64,000 nucleotides of DNA, taken from the NCBI RefSeq assembly GCF_016937655.1, contig NZ_JAFHKL010000001.1, positions 62,001 through 126,000 on the forward strand, given 5' to 3'. Positions 26,817-36,052 of this stretch are shown here, piece after piece. The position numbers and the translations under genes are program-made. The stretch comes from Chromobacterium alkanivorans. Lineage in GTDB: Bacteria; Pseudomonadota; Gammaproteobacteria; Burkholderiales; Chromobacteriaceae. How positions within the stretch are numbered: the stretch's first letter is position 1; every line of letters starts with the position of its first letter. The notes below the pieces were generated by a model that worked only from the letters and a program-made list of their open reading frames with translations, did not search any database and was not told the origin of the DNA.

Positions 26817-28124
26817 ATGCCTGAATTTCTGAAACGCACGCTGGCCTCGCTGCTGGCGACCGCCGTCATCGGCCTCGGCTTCTGGCTGGGATCGTCGGCG
26901 GAAGACGGACTGATCGCGGTGGCCATCTGCCTGGGCGGCTGGCTGGCCTTCAATCTCTACCATGTGGCGCTGCTGCTGCGCTGGCTGCAGCGCCCCACGC
27001 CGGAGCGGGTGCCGGACGGCTTCGGCGTCTGGCACACCATCTTCATGACGCTGTACCGCACCACCCGCACCCAGAGCCAGAGCCAGAAGAAGCTCACCCA
27101 CGCGTTGGAGCGCTTCATCAACGCCGGCGAGGCGATGCCGGACGGGGTGGTGGTGCTGGACGAGCACGACCGCATCGAATGGATCAACCCGACGGCGGTG
27201 GAGCACCTGGGCCTGGACCGCAAGCGCGACGTCGGCAACCAGATCCTCAACCTGATTCGCCAGCCGGCCTTTCACGCCTATATGAACGAGGCGCGCTTCA
27301 GCCAGCCGCTGGTGCTCAACTTCGTGCAGCCGCGCGAGCTGGTGATCTCGCTGCAGATGGTGCCCTTCGATTCCACCCGCAAGCTGCTGCTGACCCGCGA
27401 CATCACCCAGCTGGAACGGGTGCAGACCGTGCACAAGGATTTCGTCGCCAACGTCTCGCACGAGCTGCGCACGCCGCTGACCGTGGTGGGCGGTTTTCTG
27501 GAGACGCTGGGGGACATGCCGCAGGTGGACGACGCCACCTTCCGCCAGTTCCTGCCGATGATGATGGAGCAGTCGCGACGCATGCAGAGCTTGGTCGAGG
27601 ACCTGCTGACCCTGTCCAAGCTGGAGAACAGTCCCAAGGCGACGGTGTCGGAGCGCGTAGACATGCAGGACATGCTGGACACGCTGATGGTGGAGGCCGA
27701 AGGCCTGTCCCACGGCCGCCATCAGGTCAAGCTGGACCGGCACAGCGACGCCTGGCTGTGGGGCAGCCCGCAGGAGCTGCATTCGGCCTTCGGCAATCTG
27801 GTGTCCAACGCGGTGCGCTACACGCCGGAGGGCGGCTGCATCACCCTGAGCTGGAAGGAGGAGGGCGAGCAGTTGCGCTTCTCGGTGGCGGACACCGGCA
27901 TCGGCATCCCGCGCGAGCACATCCCGCGGCTGACTGAGCGCTTCTACCGGGTGGACCGCGGCCGTTCGCGCGGCAGCGGCGGCACCGGTCTCGGCCTCGC
28001 CATCGTCAAGCACGTGCTGGCGCGCCACCACGCCCGGCTGGAGATCCGCAGCGAACCGGACAAGGGCAGCGTGTTCTCCGCGGTGTTCCCGCGCGACCGC
28101 CGCAGCGGCTCTCAGGCCGCCTGA
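26817..28124 (+). CDS. phoR: Phosphate-regulon sensor histidine kinase PhoR
   Basis: 435 aa. Two N-terminal membrane helices (about 6-24 and 31-50) without a real periplasmic loop, then a PAS domain (about 95-195), the DHp domain with phospho-His215 in FVANVSHELRTPL, and the HATPase domain (FGNLVSNAVRYTPEGG, VADTGIGIPREHIPRL, GGTGLGLAIVKHVL). This is the standard PhoR architecture that reads PstSCAB-PhoU state in the cytoplasm; those genes are not in the window. Co-transcribed with phoB; a hairpin follows. Confidence 0.94.
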   Translation: MPEFLKRTLASLLATAVIGLGFWLGSSAEDGLIAVAICLGGWLAFNLYHVALLLRWLQRPTPERVPDGFGVWHTIFMTLYRTTRTQSQSQKKLTHALERFINAGEAMPDGVVVLDEHDRIEWINPTAVEHLGLDRKRDVGNQILNLIRQPAFHAYMNEARFSQPLVLNFVQPRELVISLQMVPFDSTRKLLLTRDITQLERVQTVHKDFVANVSHELRTPLTVVGGFLETLGDMPQVDDATFRQFLPMMMEQSRRMQSLVEDLLTLSKLENSPKATVSERVDMQDMLDTLMVEAEGLSHGRHQVKLDRHSDAWLWGSPQELHSAFGNLVSNAVRYTPEGGCITLSWKEEGEQLRFSVADTGIGIPREHIPRLTERFYRVDRGRSRGSGGTGLGLAIVKHVLARHHARLEIRSEPDKGSVFSAVFPRDRRSGSQAA

Positions 28125-28143
28125 GCGCCGCGTCGCGGCGCTC
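28123..28143 (+). terminator. Hairpin at the end of phoR
   Basis: GAGCGCCGC (28123-28131) and GCGGCGCTC (28135-28143) form a perfect 9-bp stem with loop GTC, immediately at the phoR stop. There is almost no T-run, so termination strength is uncertain. Confidence 0.5.
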
Positions 28144-28300
28144 ATTGCGGCGTATTGTTGCAAGCTTGAGCCGGGCGCTCTTGGCGCGCCGGTTCAGGCG
28201 GGTTAGGATGTTTGTTTTAGCCCGTCGACTCCGGCGCGGCAGCCACCGGCCGGCTCGGCGACGCCGGGCCCGTCCCGACTTTATTCTGGATCGTTCCACC

Positions 28301-29362
28301 ATGAATCGACTGCAATCCATCCGCCCGTTCGGCCAGCGCATCTGGCTGGACAATCTTTCCCGCGAACTGATCGCCTCCGGCGAACTGGCGCGCCTGCTGG
28401 CCGACGACGGCATCGCCGGCGTGACCTCCAACCCGGCGATCTTCTACAAGGCGATCAGCGGCGACGCCAGCTACCAGGCCGACCTGGCCCGTCTGAAAGC
28501 GGACGCCGGCTTGTCGGCCGAGGCGCGCTACGAAGCGCTGGTGGTGCCGGACATCCAGGCCGCTTGCGATCTGCTGCGCGGCCAATACGACGCCAGCCAG
28601 GGCAACGACGGCTACGTCAGCCTGGAAGTGTCGCCGGAGCTGTCCAACGACGAGGCCGGCACCCTGGCCGCGGCGCGCCGGTTGTGGGCGGAAATCGCCC
28701 GTCCCAACGCCATGATCAAGATCCCGGCCACCGCCGCCGGCATCCGCGCCTTCCAGACGCTGACCCGCGAAGGCGTCAACGTCAACATCACCCTGCTGTT
28801 CTCGCTGCCGCAAGTGGAAGCGGTGTGGGACGCCTACATCGCCGGCCTGTCCGCTCGTCACGCCGACGGCAAGGACGTGTCCGGCGTCAAGGCGGTGGCC
28901 AGCTTCTTCCTGTCCCGCGTCGACAGCCTGCTGGACCCGCAAGTGGCGGCCGCCCATCAGGGCAAGGTGGCCATCGCCTTGTCCAAGGCCGCTTACGCCC
29001 GTTACCGCGAACGCTTCCACGGCGCCGAGTTCGCCGCCTTGAAAGCCGCCGGCGCGCGTCCGCAATACCTGCTGTGGGCGTCCACCGGCACCAAGAACGT
29101 GGCCTACTCCGACGTGCTCTACGTGGAAAGCCTGATCGGCGACGAAACCGTCAACACCGTGCCGGACGGCACGCTGGCGGCCTTCCGCGACCACGGCCAG
29201 GCCGCGTTGACGCTGCCGGAAGGCATGGACGACGCGCAGACCCTGCTGCACGCGGTGGGCGCCGCCGGCGTGGACCTGGCGGCGGCCGGCGAGAAGCTGC
29301 AACAGGACGGCCTGAAGCTGTTCGAAGACGCGTTCGAGCAGTTGTTGAAACTGACCGCCTGA
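28301..29362 (+). CDS. tal: Transaldolase (long, type 2-like form)
   Basis: 353 aa from the ATG at 28301; upstream in-frame codons do not look like protein. Blocks: QRIWLDNLSRELIASGEL, GVTSNPAIFYKAI, YVSLEVSPELSNDEAGTLAA, the Schiff-base lysine region NAMIKIPATAAGIRAF, NVNITLLFSLPQVEAVWDAY and VASFFLSRVDSLLD. It moves a three-carbon dihydroxyacetone unit in the non-oxidative pentose phosphate pathway. The length and the N-terminal pattern fit the mycobacterial/cyanobacterial long subfamily. A clear terminator follows; the gene is monocistronic. Confidence 0.93.
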   Translation: MNRLQSIRPFGQRIWLDNLSRELIASGELARLLADDGIAGVTSNPAIFYKAISGDASYQADLARLKADAGLSAEARYEALVVPDIQAACDLLRGQYDASQGNDGYVSLEVSPELSNDEAGTLAAARRLWAEIARPNAMIKIPATAAGIRAFQTLTREGVNVNITLLFSLPQVEAVWDAYIAGLSARHADGKDVSGVKAVASFFLSRVDSLLDPQVAAAHQGKVAIALSKAAYARYRERFHGAEFAALKAAGARPQYLLWASTGTKNVAYSDVLYVESLIGDETVNTVPDGTLAAFRDHGQAALTLPEGMDDAQTLLHAVGAAGVDLAAAGEKLQQDGLKLFEDAFEQLLKLTA

Positions 29363-29374
29363 GCGCGGAAAGAC

Positions 29375-29406
29375 AAAAAGGCTGACCATCGAGGTCAGCC
29401 TTTTTT
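29375..29406. terminator. Terminator after transaldolase, usable from both strands
   Basis: AAAAAGGCTGACC (29375-29387) pairs with GGTCAGCCTTTTT (29393-29405), loop ATCGA, followed by more T. The matching A-run on the left lets it also terminate the opposite-strand hemerythrin gene. Confidence 0.9.
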
Positions 29407-29435
29407 TGCGTTTGCGATTCGAGGGCGGCAGCCGT

Positions 29436-29969
29436 TCAGGCCGCCTGCTGCATCCGGCGCGCCGCCATGCGCTGCCCGGCGGCGCTCATCTCCTCGGCGC
29501 TGATGGTCGAGGCGGCGGTGGGAAACAGCCAGCTTTCCTCGGCGGCGGCGTGCTCGCGGTACTGGCGCGCGAACTCCTCCAGCTCATTGCGGCTGATGCT
29601 GCTGATCTTGCCGTCGCGCAGCGCCAGCAGATCGTCGCGGATCGCGTTCCAGCAGGAATGCAGATAACCGTGTTCCGCGCTCAGTTGCTCCAGCCGCGAG
29701 GCGGCGGTGGGCACCCGTTCCAGAATCAGCGGAAACAGCTCGTCTTCCTCGTCGCTGTGATGGGCGGGGCCGGCCAGGTCGAAATAGCGGACCACGCCGT
29801 CTATCGTGTTGCGGGCGGCCTCGTTGACGCCGTGCTGCTCGATGTAGGAGGGCAGTTGATCCAGTTGCTCGCAGAAGCGGCGAATCTTGTCGTGACAGGC
29901 TTGCAGCATTTCCAGCGGCTGTTCGAAGCTGGGCGCGGCGGCGTTGCTAAGAGAGTCCAGAGTCAGCAT
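29436..29969 (-). CDS. Hemerythrin domain protein
   Basis: 177 aa from the ATG at 29969, chosen for its AGGAG ribosome site (8-nt spacing). Iron-ligand His/Glu pattern of HHE domains: LQACHDKIRRFCEQL, YFDLAGPAHHSDEEDELFPLIL, LSAEHGYLHSCWNAI and YREHAAAEESWLFPTA. It is a soluble cytoplasmic diiron protein, probably an oxygen- or NO-handling or iron-storage factor. No operon partner. Confidence 0.86.
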   Translation of the reverse strand: MLTLDSLSNAAAPSFEQPLEMLQACHDKIRRFCEQLDQLPSYIEQHGVNEAARNTIDGVVRYFDLAGPAHHSDEEDELFPLILERVPTAASRLEQLSAEHGYLHSCWNAIRDDLLALRDGKISSISRNELEEFARQYREHAAAEESWLFPTAASTISAEEMSAAGQRMAARRMQQAA

Positions 29970-30203
29970 CGGCGTTCTCCTGTGATGGGTGACGGCCTGC
30001 ATTCTGCGGCATGGCGCGGGCCGCGGCCATGATCCGGCTCAAGCCGCGCAAGCCTTCCGCCGGGCGGTAGCGGTAGAATGCCGGGTGAGCGCTTGTCCGC
30101 CCCGGTTGTTCTTGATACCGCGTCGGGCCTCAGAAAACAAGTGCGATATTGGACCGTTCCCGTTACCGGATTGTTGCATCGGCAACGCGCGCAGGGAGAG
30201 TGA

Positions 30204-31223
30204 ATGCAAGCCCCGTTTGAAGTGAAACGCCTGGATCTGAGCGACGCCGGACTGGCCGCGCGCGCCTTGGATTTGCAGCTGGCCGCCCACCGCCTGGAGG
30301 CGGAGTGGCTGTCCTATCCGCATCTGCCCGTGCTGTGGGCCGACCTCGCCGCCGCGCAGGCTTGCGCCGACGCTGTCTGGGGCGCGTTCGAAGGCGAGCG
30401 CCTGCGCGGCGTGCTGGTGGCCTCGCGCCGCGAGGACGGCGGCCTGCATATCGAAAGAGCGGTGGTGGATCCGCAACAGCTGCGCGCCGGCTGGGGCTAC
30501 CGCTTGCTGAACCGGGCGCTGGTGGGCGAGAGCGAGGTCAGCGTCGACACCGCCGAGGTCAATATCGCCGCGCTGTCCCTGTATCGCAAGGCCGGTTTCG
30601 TCGCCGAGCAGCGCTGGTCCACGCCGGACGGGCTGATGCTGTGGCGTTTGAATTATCAGCCGGCTTCGCCGCCGGCTTTCCAATTATCGGAAGACGGCTG
30701 GCTGGACGGCGCGCGCCGGTTGCCGTCGCCCAATCACGATGAGCGCGGCGAGGGTATGGCGCCGGAACTGCTGGTGATCCACAACATCAGCCTGCCGCCG
30801 TATCGCTACGGCGGCTTGGGCGTGGAGCAGCTGTTTCAGAACCGGCTGAACCCGGACGAGCATCCGTTCTACGCCGAAATCCAGCATCTGCGCGTGTCTT
30901 CCCATTTCTTCATCCGCCGTTCCGGCGAGCTGCAACAGTTCGTGCCGGTGACGCGGCGCGCCTGGCATGCCGGCGTCTCCAGCTGGCAAGGGCGCGAGCG
31001 CTGCAACGACTTTTCCATAGGCGTGGAGCTGGAAGGCTGCGATTTCGAGCCGTTCAGCGAGGCGCAGTACCGGACGCTGCAAGCGCTGGCGCGGGCATTG
31101 CGGCGCCAGCTGCCGCTGCGCGCCGTCATCGGCCACGAGCACATCGCGCCGGGGCGCAAGACCGATCCCGGCCCGTTCTTCGATTGGGCGCGGGCGGAGG
31201 CGGACAGCGGCCTGCAACGCTAG
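30204..31223 (+). CDS. ampD: Fusion of a GNAT-like acetyltransferase domain to AmpD 1,6-anhydromuramyl-L-alanine amidase
   Basis: 339 aa with no signal peptide. Residues 1-152 look like a GNAT fold: RAVVDPQQLRAGWGYRLLNRA is the acetyl-CoA loop region and SLYRKAGFVAEQRW the terminal strand block. Residues 160-339 are AmpD: LLVIHNISLPP with zinc ligand His193, HLRVSSHFFIRRSGELQQFV, CNDFSIGVELEG and IGHEHIAPGRKTDPGP with His311, Lys319 and Asp321. AmpD removes the peptide from recycled anhydromuropeptides in the cytoplasm and so keeps AmpC-type induction low. The fusion is a single uninterrupted frame, so both halves are made together. A TAGAAT (-10-like) site sits near 30071. Confidence 0.85.
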   Translation: MQAPFEVKRLDLSDAGLAARALDLQLAAHRLEAEWLSYPHLPVLWADLAAAQACADAVWGAFEGERLRGVLVASRREDGGLHIERAVVDPQQLRAGWGYRLLNRALVGESEVSVDTAEVNIAALSLYRKAGFVAEQRWSTPDGLMLWRLNYQPASPPAFQLSEDGWLDGARRLPSPNHDERGEGMAPELLVIHNISLPPYRYGGLGVEQLFQNRLNPDEHPFYAEIQHLRVSSHFFIRRSGELQQFVPVTRRAWHAGVSSWQGRERCNDFSIGVELEGCDFEPFSEAQYRTLQALARALRRQLPLRAVIGHEHIAPGRKTDPGPFFDWARAEADSGLQR

Positions 31224-31285
31224 AGTCAGGCGCGAAAAAGCCGGACGGGCAAGGCCGGTCCGGCTTGGAAGCGGGGCGAGGAGGC

Positions 31286-31434
31286 TTAGAGCCTGTTTAC
31301 GATCTGCTGCGCGTCGTGAAACGTGACGCGGTGAGTACAGCTTCGAAATGCTCATGTACCACGAGTACATTCCGCTTTCTCAGCCGTTTTCGCCTTGTCT
31401 CGCTCTAGCTCGCGAGATCGTAAACACGCTCTTA
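31286..31434. repeat. Intergenic palindromic element, copy B
   Basis: 143-bp imperfect palindrome (31289-31431) bounded by TTA at 31286-31288 and 31432-31434. Terminal inverted repeat GAGCCTGTTTACGATCT matches the complement of the right end at 16 of 17 positions. Centre GTAC-N5-GTAC (31356-31368). In reverse orientation it is closely related to copy A, sharing the CTCGCGAGC, GCGAGACAAGGCG, GCGGAATGTAC and GTACATGAGCATTT blocks. The right TTA is the stop codon of kup. Confidence 0.82.
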
Positions 31435-33303
31435 CAGCTCGACTTGCGCGCCCAGCTCCACCACTCGGTTGGTCGGCACCTGGAAGAAATCGGTGGCGCG
31501 CATCGCGTTCTTGCTCATCCACACGAACAGCTTCTCGCGCAGCCGCGACATGCCCGGACGCTCGGTGGACACGATGGTTTCGCGCGACAGGAAGAAGGAA
31601 GTATCCATCAGCTCGAAGGCCAGGCCCTGGGCGGTGCAGTCTTCCAGCACCTGCAGCACGTTCGGGTCTTCCTTGAAGCCGTAGCGGGCCACCACGCGCC
31701 AGAACGAAGCCGACATCTGCACGATCTCCAGCCTGTCCTCTTCCGCCACATAGGGCACGTCTTCGGTGCGCACCGTCATCAACACCACCCGCTCGTGCAG
31801 CACCTTGTTGTGCTTGAGATTGTGCAGCAGCGCGTGCGGCACGCCGTGCAAGGTGCTGGTCAGGAACACCGCGGTGCCCTGCACCCGCGTCGGCGGATAG
31901 GCTTCCAGGTTCTCGATGAAGCTGTCCAGCGGCAGCGCCTGATCGCGCAGGCGCGTGAACAGCAGCTCGCGGCCCTGTTTCCAGGTGCTCATCAGCGTGA
32001 AGATCACCATGCCCAGCACCAGCGGCAGCCAGCCGCCGTCGGCCACTTTATGGATGTTGGCGCTGAAGAAGCCCAGGTCTATGGTGGCGAACATCAGGGT
32101 GACGCCCAGCGCCAGCGGCAGCGGCCAGCGCCAGTTGACCCGGGCCACCACGAAGAACAGGCAGGTGGTGATCAGCATGGTGCCGGTGACGGCGATGCCG
32201 TAGGCGGCTGCCAGGCTGGACGAAGTCTTGAAGGTCAGCACCACCACCATCACCGCGATCAGCAAGGCCCAGTTGATGAAGGGCATGTAGATCTGGCCGA
32301 TCTCTTTTTCCGAGGTGTGCTGCACTTCCAGCCGCGGGCAGTAACCCAGCTGTATGGCCTGACGGGTCAGCGAGTAGGCGCCGGAAATCACCGCCTGAGA
32401 CGCGATCACCGTGGCCAGCGTCGCCATCACGATCAGCGGCAGCAGCGCCCAGTCCGGCGCCAGCAGGAAGAAGGGGTTCTTGATCGCCGCCGGGTTCTGC
32501 ATCAGCAGCGCGCCCTGGCCGAAATAGTTAAGCGCCAGGCCGGGCAGCACCAGGCTGAACCAGGCGCGGCGGATCGGCGAGCTGCCGAAATGGCCCATGT
32601 CGGCGTACAGCGCCTCGGCGCCGGTCAGCGCCAGCACCACCGAGCCCAGAGTCAGGAAGGAGCCCCAGCCGTTGTGGCCGATGAAGTGCAGCGCGTGATA
32701 GGGGTTGAGCGCCTGCAGCACCTGCGGCGCCTGCACGATCTGGTGCAAGCCGAGCAGACCCAGCACGGAGAACCAGATCAGCATGATGGGGCCGAACAGC
32801 AGGCCGACGCTGGCGGTGCCGAAGCGTTGCAGCAGGAACAGGCCGGTCAGCACGCCTATGGCCATCGGCAGCACATAGCTTTCCATCGCCGGCGAAATCA
32901 GCTCCATGCCCTCGGCCGCGGACAAGACCGACACCGCCGGAGTGATGATGGCGTCGCCGTAGAACAGCGCCGCGCCGAACAAGCCCAGCAGCACGATCTT
33001 CCAGCGCGCGGCGTGGGTGGTGTAATGACGGGCCAGCGCCATCAGCGCCATGATGCCGCCTTCGCCGCGGTTGTCGGCGCGCAGCACGAAGGCCACGTAT
33101 TTGATGGAAACCACGAAAATCAGCGACCAGAAAATCAGCGACAAGATGCCGAAGATGTTTTCCGGGGTGGTGGGGATGCCCTGGCCGGTGAAGCATTCGC
33201 GCAGGGTATACAGCGGGCTGGTGCCGATGTCGCCGTATACCACGCCCAAGGCGGCCAGGGTCAGGCCAGCCATGGCCTGTTTGTTGTGATCCTGCATAAG
33301 CAT
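31432..33303 (-). CDS. kup: KUP-family potassium transporter
   Basis: 623 aa, against 622 for E. coli Kup. About twelve hydrophobic segments in the first 430 residues, opening [20 protein letters not shown] (the conserved K+-site region), then [37 protein letters not shown] and the soluble C-terminal domain with CLFFVV and [20 protein letters not shown]. It imports potassium with protons at low pH. A frame open further upstream is not Kup-like, and ATGs at 33303 and 33297 are both possible starts. The gene stop is the edge of palindromic element B; a 20-bp palindrome lies 24 bp upstream of the start. Confidence 0.92.
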   Translation of the reverse strand: MLMQDHNKQAMAGLTLAALGVVYGDIGTSPLYTLRECFTGQGIPTTPENIFGILSLIFWSLIFVVSIKYVAFVLRADNRGEGGIMALMALARHYTTHAARWKIVLLGLFGAALFYGDAIITPAVSVLSAAEGMELISPAMESYVLPMAIGVLTGLFLLQRFGTASVGLLFGPIMLIWFSVLGLLGLHQIVQAPQVLQALNPYHALHFIGHNGWGSFLTLGSVVLALTGAEALYADMGHFGSSPIRRAWFSLVLPGLALNYFGQGALLMQNPAAIKNPFFLLAPDWALLPLIVMATLATVIASQAVISGAYSLTRQAIQLGYCPRLEVQHTSEKEIGQIYMPFINWALLIAVMVVVLTFKTSSSLAAAYGIAVTGTMLITTCLFFVVARVNWRWPLPLALGVTLMFATIDLGFFSANIHKVADGGWLPLVLGMVIFTLMSTWKQGRELLFTRLRDQALPLDSFIENLEAYPPTRVQGTAVFLTSTLHGVPHALLHNLKHNKVLHERVVLMTVRTEDVPYVAEEDRLEIVQMSASFWRVVARYGFKEDPNVLQVLEDCTAQGLAFELMDTSFFLSRETIVSTERPGMSRLREKLFVWMSKNAMRATDFFQVPTNRVVELGAQVEL

Positions 33304-33606
33304 CCAATGGAATTGTTCGTCACCGTATATTGCTGCACAGCAATATCGGTGGTTCTTGAGCGCGCAGATTACTCCAGAGGTCTGGGTAAGCCAAGCAAAG
33401 GCCGCGCAAGAGCCGAGATGTGTTCTTGTAAAACGACAGAGTCCGGGCTGTCGGCTTGCGCGGCGGCCGCTTCTGGGGTAGCCGGCGGGAGGCGGGGCAC
33501 GCATCTTTATAGCGCAAATAGACTATGCCGGCGCAAGGCTTGGCCGCGAGGCGCGGCAAACGCTACAATCAAGCCCTCAATTACACCGTATTGCCAAGGA
33601 CGCATC
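33304..33606. promoter_or_regulatory. Divergent promoter region of kup and proS
   Basis: 303 bp between divergent genes. A palindrome with 9-bp arms (ATATTGCTG and CAGCAATAT, 33327-33346) sits just before the kup start. A good promoter for proS appears as TTGGCC (33540-33545), 18 bp, TACAAT (33564-33569), 38 bp before its ATG. No further gene is visible; a frame that runs through here into proS is only an upstream extension. Confidence 0.65.
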
Positions 33607-35316
33607 ATGCGCGCATCGCAGTTTTTCATTTCCACCCTGAAGGAAGCCCCCGCCGACGCGGACATCGCCAGCCAGAAGCTGATGATGCGCGCCGGCTTCA
33701 TCCGCAAAGTGGCCGCAGGCATTTACTCCTGGATGCCGATGGGCCTGCGCAGCGTGCGCAAGGTGGAAAACATCGTGCGCGAAGAGATGAACCGCGCCGG
33801 CGCGATCGAAGTCAGCCTGCCGGTGGTGCAGCCGGCCGGCCTGTGGCAGGAAACCGGCCGCTGGGACAAGATGGGCGAGGAGCTGCTGCGCTTCAAGGAC
33901 CGTCATGAGCGCGACTTCGCGCTGCAGCCTACCGCCGAGGAGCTGATCACCGACATCGCCCGCAACGAGCTGCGCAGCTACCGCGCGCTGCCCAAGAACT
34001 TCTTCCAGATCCAGACCAAGTTCCGCGACGAGCGCCGCCCGCGCTTCGGCGTGATGCGCGGCCGCGAATTCACCATGAAGGACGCCTACTCCTTCGACCG
34101 CAGCGCCGAAGCCGCCGGCGTCAGCTACGACAATATGTACGCCGCCTATTGCCGCATCTTCGACCGTCTGGGTCTGAGCTACCGCGCCGTCGCCGCCGAC
34201 ACCGGCGCGATCGGCGGCGACCGCTCGCATGAATTCCAGGTGATCGCCGATACCGGCGAGGACGCCATCGTTTACTGCCCGGACTCCGATTACGCCGCCA
34301 ACATTGAGCTGGCCGAAGCGGTGGCGCCGGCCGGCGAACGCGCGGCCGCCGGCGCGGCCATGGCCAAGGTGCATACGCCCAAGGTCAAGACCATCGCCGA
34401 TCTGGTGGGCTTCCTGAACGTGGACGTCAAGCAGACCGTCAAGGCGGTGGTGGTGGACGGCGACGAAGATCAGCCGGTGCTGCTGCTGGTGCGCGGCGAT
34501 CACGAACTGAACGAAGTCAAGGCCGAGAAGATCGCCGGCATCAAGAAGCCGCTGACTTTCGCCGCCCCGGCCGCGATCAAGGCCGCCTTCGGCGCCAACC
34601 CCGGCTCGCTGGGCCCGGTGGGCTTCAAGGGCCGCGTCATCGCTGACCGCACCGTCGCCAAGATGGCCGACATGATCACCGGCGCCAACGAGGACGACCA
34701 GCACTACACCGGCGTCAACTTCGGCCGCGACTGCGCGGAACCAGAAGTGATGGATATCCGCAATGTGGTGGCCGGCGACGCCTCGCCGGACGGCAAGGGC
34801 GAACTGGCGATCCAGCGCGGCATCGAAGTGGGCCATGTGTTCTATCTGGGCACCAAGTACTCCGAAGCGATGAACGCCACCTTCCTGGACGAGGACGGCA
34901 AACCCAAGCCGTTCGAGATGGGCTGCTACGGCATCGGCGTCACTCGCATCCTGGGTGCGGCGATCGAGCAGAACTTCGACGACAAGGGCATGATCTGGCC
35001 GGACGCCATCGCGCCGTTCGCCCTGGTGATCTGCCCGGTGGGCTATGACCGTTCCGCCGAGGTGAAGGCCGCCGCCGACGCCTTGTATCAAGGCCTGCTG
35101 GCCAAGGGCGTGGACGTGATCCTGGACGACCGCGGCGAGCGCCCGGGCGCGATGTTCGCCGACTGGGAGCTGATCGGCGCGCCGCATCGCGTCACCATCG
35201 GCGACCGCGGCCTGAAGGAAGGCAAGGTCGAGTACCAGCACCGCCGCGACGCGGAGGCCAGCGCGCTGGCCGCGGATGCTATGCTGGAACAAGTGTTGGC
35301 CAAACTGGGGCTGTGA
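33607..35316 (+). CDS. proS: Prolyl-tRNA synthetase (bacterial type with editing insertion)
   Basis: 569 aa from the ATG at 33607 with AAGGA upstream; a much longer frame extends leftwards but without protein character. Class II motifs: [20 protein letters not shown], the [20 protein letters not shown] motif 2 and [17 protein letters not shown] motif 3. The INS editing domain lies about 225-390 ([20 protein letters not shown] onward). The C-terminal anticodon-binding domain starts near [15 protein letters not shown]. It charges tRNA-Pro and edits mischarged Ala. The transglycosylase gene starts 8 nt later, so the two may share a transcript. Confidence 0.95.
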   Translation: MRASQFFISTLKEAPADADIASQKLMMRAGFIRKVAAGIYSWMPMGLRSVRKVENIVREEMNRAGAIEVSLPVVQPAGLWQETGRWDKMGEELLRFKDRHERDFALQPTAEELITDIARNELRSYRALPKNFFQIQTKFRDERRPRFGVMRGREFTMKDAYSFDRSAEAAGVSYDNMYAAYCRIFDRLGLSYRAVAADTGAIGGDRSHEFQVIADTGEDAIVYCPDSDYAANIELAEAVAPAGERAAAGAAMAKVHTPKVKTIADLVGFLNVDVKQTVKAVVVDGDEDQPVLLLVRGDHELNEVKAEKIAGIKKPLTFAAPAAIKAAFGANPGSLGPVGFKGRVIADRTVAKMADMITGANEDDQHYTGVNFGRDCAEPEVMDIRNVVAGDASPDGKGELAIQRGIEVGHVFYLGTKYSEAMNATFLDEDGKPKPFEMGCYGIGVTRILGAAIEQNFDDKGMIWPDAIAPFALVICPVGYDRSAEVKAAADALYQGLLAKGVDVILDDRGERPGAMFADWELIGAPHRVTIGDRGLKEGKVEYQHRRDAEASALAADAMLEQVLAKLGL

Positions 35317-35323
35317 CCGTCTT

Positions 35324-35959
35324 ATGATCCGATCCGGCATCGTCGTATTGTTGGCCGCGCTGGCAGCGATGCCGGCGTGGGCCGGCGCGCAGAAGGAAGA
35401 GGCGTTGGCCGCCAACGTCGCTTCCACCATGCGCCGTTCGGTGTCGGACGCCAACGCGCCGCGGCTGGTGTTCGACGACCAGCGCGAGGCCGACGCCTGG
35501 CTGGGCGAGATGTCCAGCCGGCTGGCCAAGCGGATCTCGGACAAGTGGACGCGCGAGCGCCTGCTCACCGCCATCCACTACGAGGCCACCCGCGCCGGCC
35601 TGGACCCGCAGCTGGTGCTGGGCCTGATCCAGGTGGAAAGCGGCTTCAACAAGTACGCGATCTCCGGCGCCGGCGCGCGCGGGCTGATGCAGGTGATGCC
35701 GTTCTGGGTGCGCAGCATAGGCAACGCGCAGCACAATCTGTTCGATCTCACCACCAATCTGCGCTACGGCTGCACCATTCTGCGCTACTACCTGGATATC
35801 GAGCGCGGCAATCTGTTCCGCGCGCTGGGCCGCTACAACGGCAGCCTGGGCCGCGCCGAGTATCCCAATCTGGTGGTGGGCGCCTGGAAAGGCCGCTGGC
35901 ACTGGGTGGCGCCGCTGCCGGTGAAAACGGCGGCGGTGGCGCCGCCGCTGCTGCGCTGA
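35324..35959 (+). CDS. Soluble lytic transglycosylase (SLT, goose-lysozyme fold)
   Basis: 211 aa from the ATG at 35324. Signal peptide 1-22 (VVLLAALAAMPAWAGA). Catalytic block DPQLVLGLIQVESGFNKYAI with the SLT catalytic Glu, then GARGLMQVMPFWVRSIG and the C-terminal ALGRYNGSLGRAEYPNLV. It cleaves peptidoglycan glycan strands to anhydromuropeptides in the periplasm, whose recycling needs the AmpD encoded at 30204. It overlaps nothing but follows proS by 8 nt; a terminator follows. Confidence 0.9.
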   Translation: MIRSGIVVLLAALAAMPAWAGAQKEEALAANVASTMRRSVSDANAPRLVFDDQREADAWLGEMSSRLAKRISDKWTRERLLTAIHYEATRAGLDPQLVLGLIQVESGFNKYAISGAGARGLMQVMPFWVRSIGNAQHNLFDLTTNLRYGCTILRYYLDIERGNLFRALGRYNGSLGRAEYPNLVVGAWKGRWHWVAPLPVKTAAVAPPLLR

Positions 35960-35976
35960 GCCCGCTCGGCGCAGAC

Positions 35977-36014
35977 AAAAAAACCGGCCCTGGAATCCAG
36001 GCCGGTTTTTTTTT
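35977..36014 (+). terminator. Terminator after the lytic transglycosylase gene
   Basis: A-rich leader, ACCGGC and CTGG paired with CCAG and GCCGGT (one bulged C) and a run of nine T. Strong rightward terminator; the flanking A-run also allows leftward use by the MarR gene. Confidence 0.85.
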
Positions 36015-36052
36015 GCGCTCAGCGCGGCAGGCTACAGGAGGAAGCGCGCATC

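Noticed and set aside
31348-33606. Large upstream in-frame extension of proS (over 750 codons)
   Set aside because: It is antisense to kup and lacks recognisable domains; ProRS starts at 33607 with a ribosome site, so the extension is a shadow of GC-rich coding.
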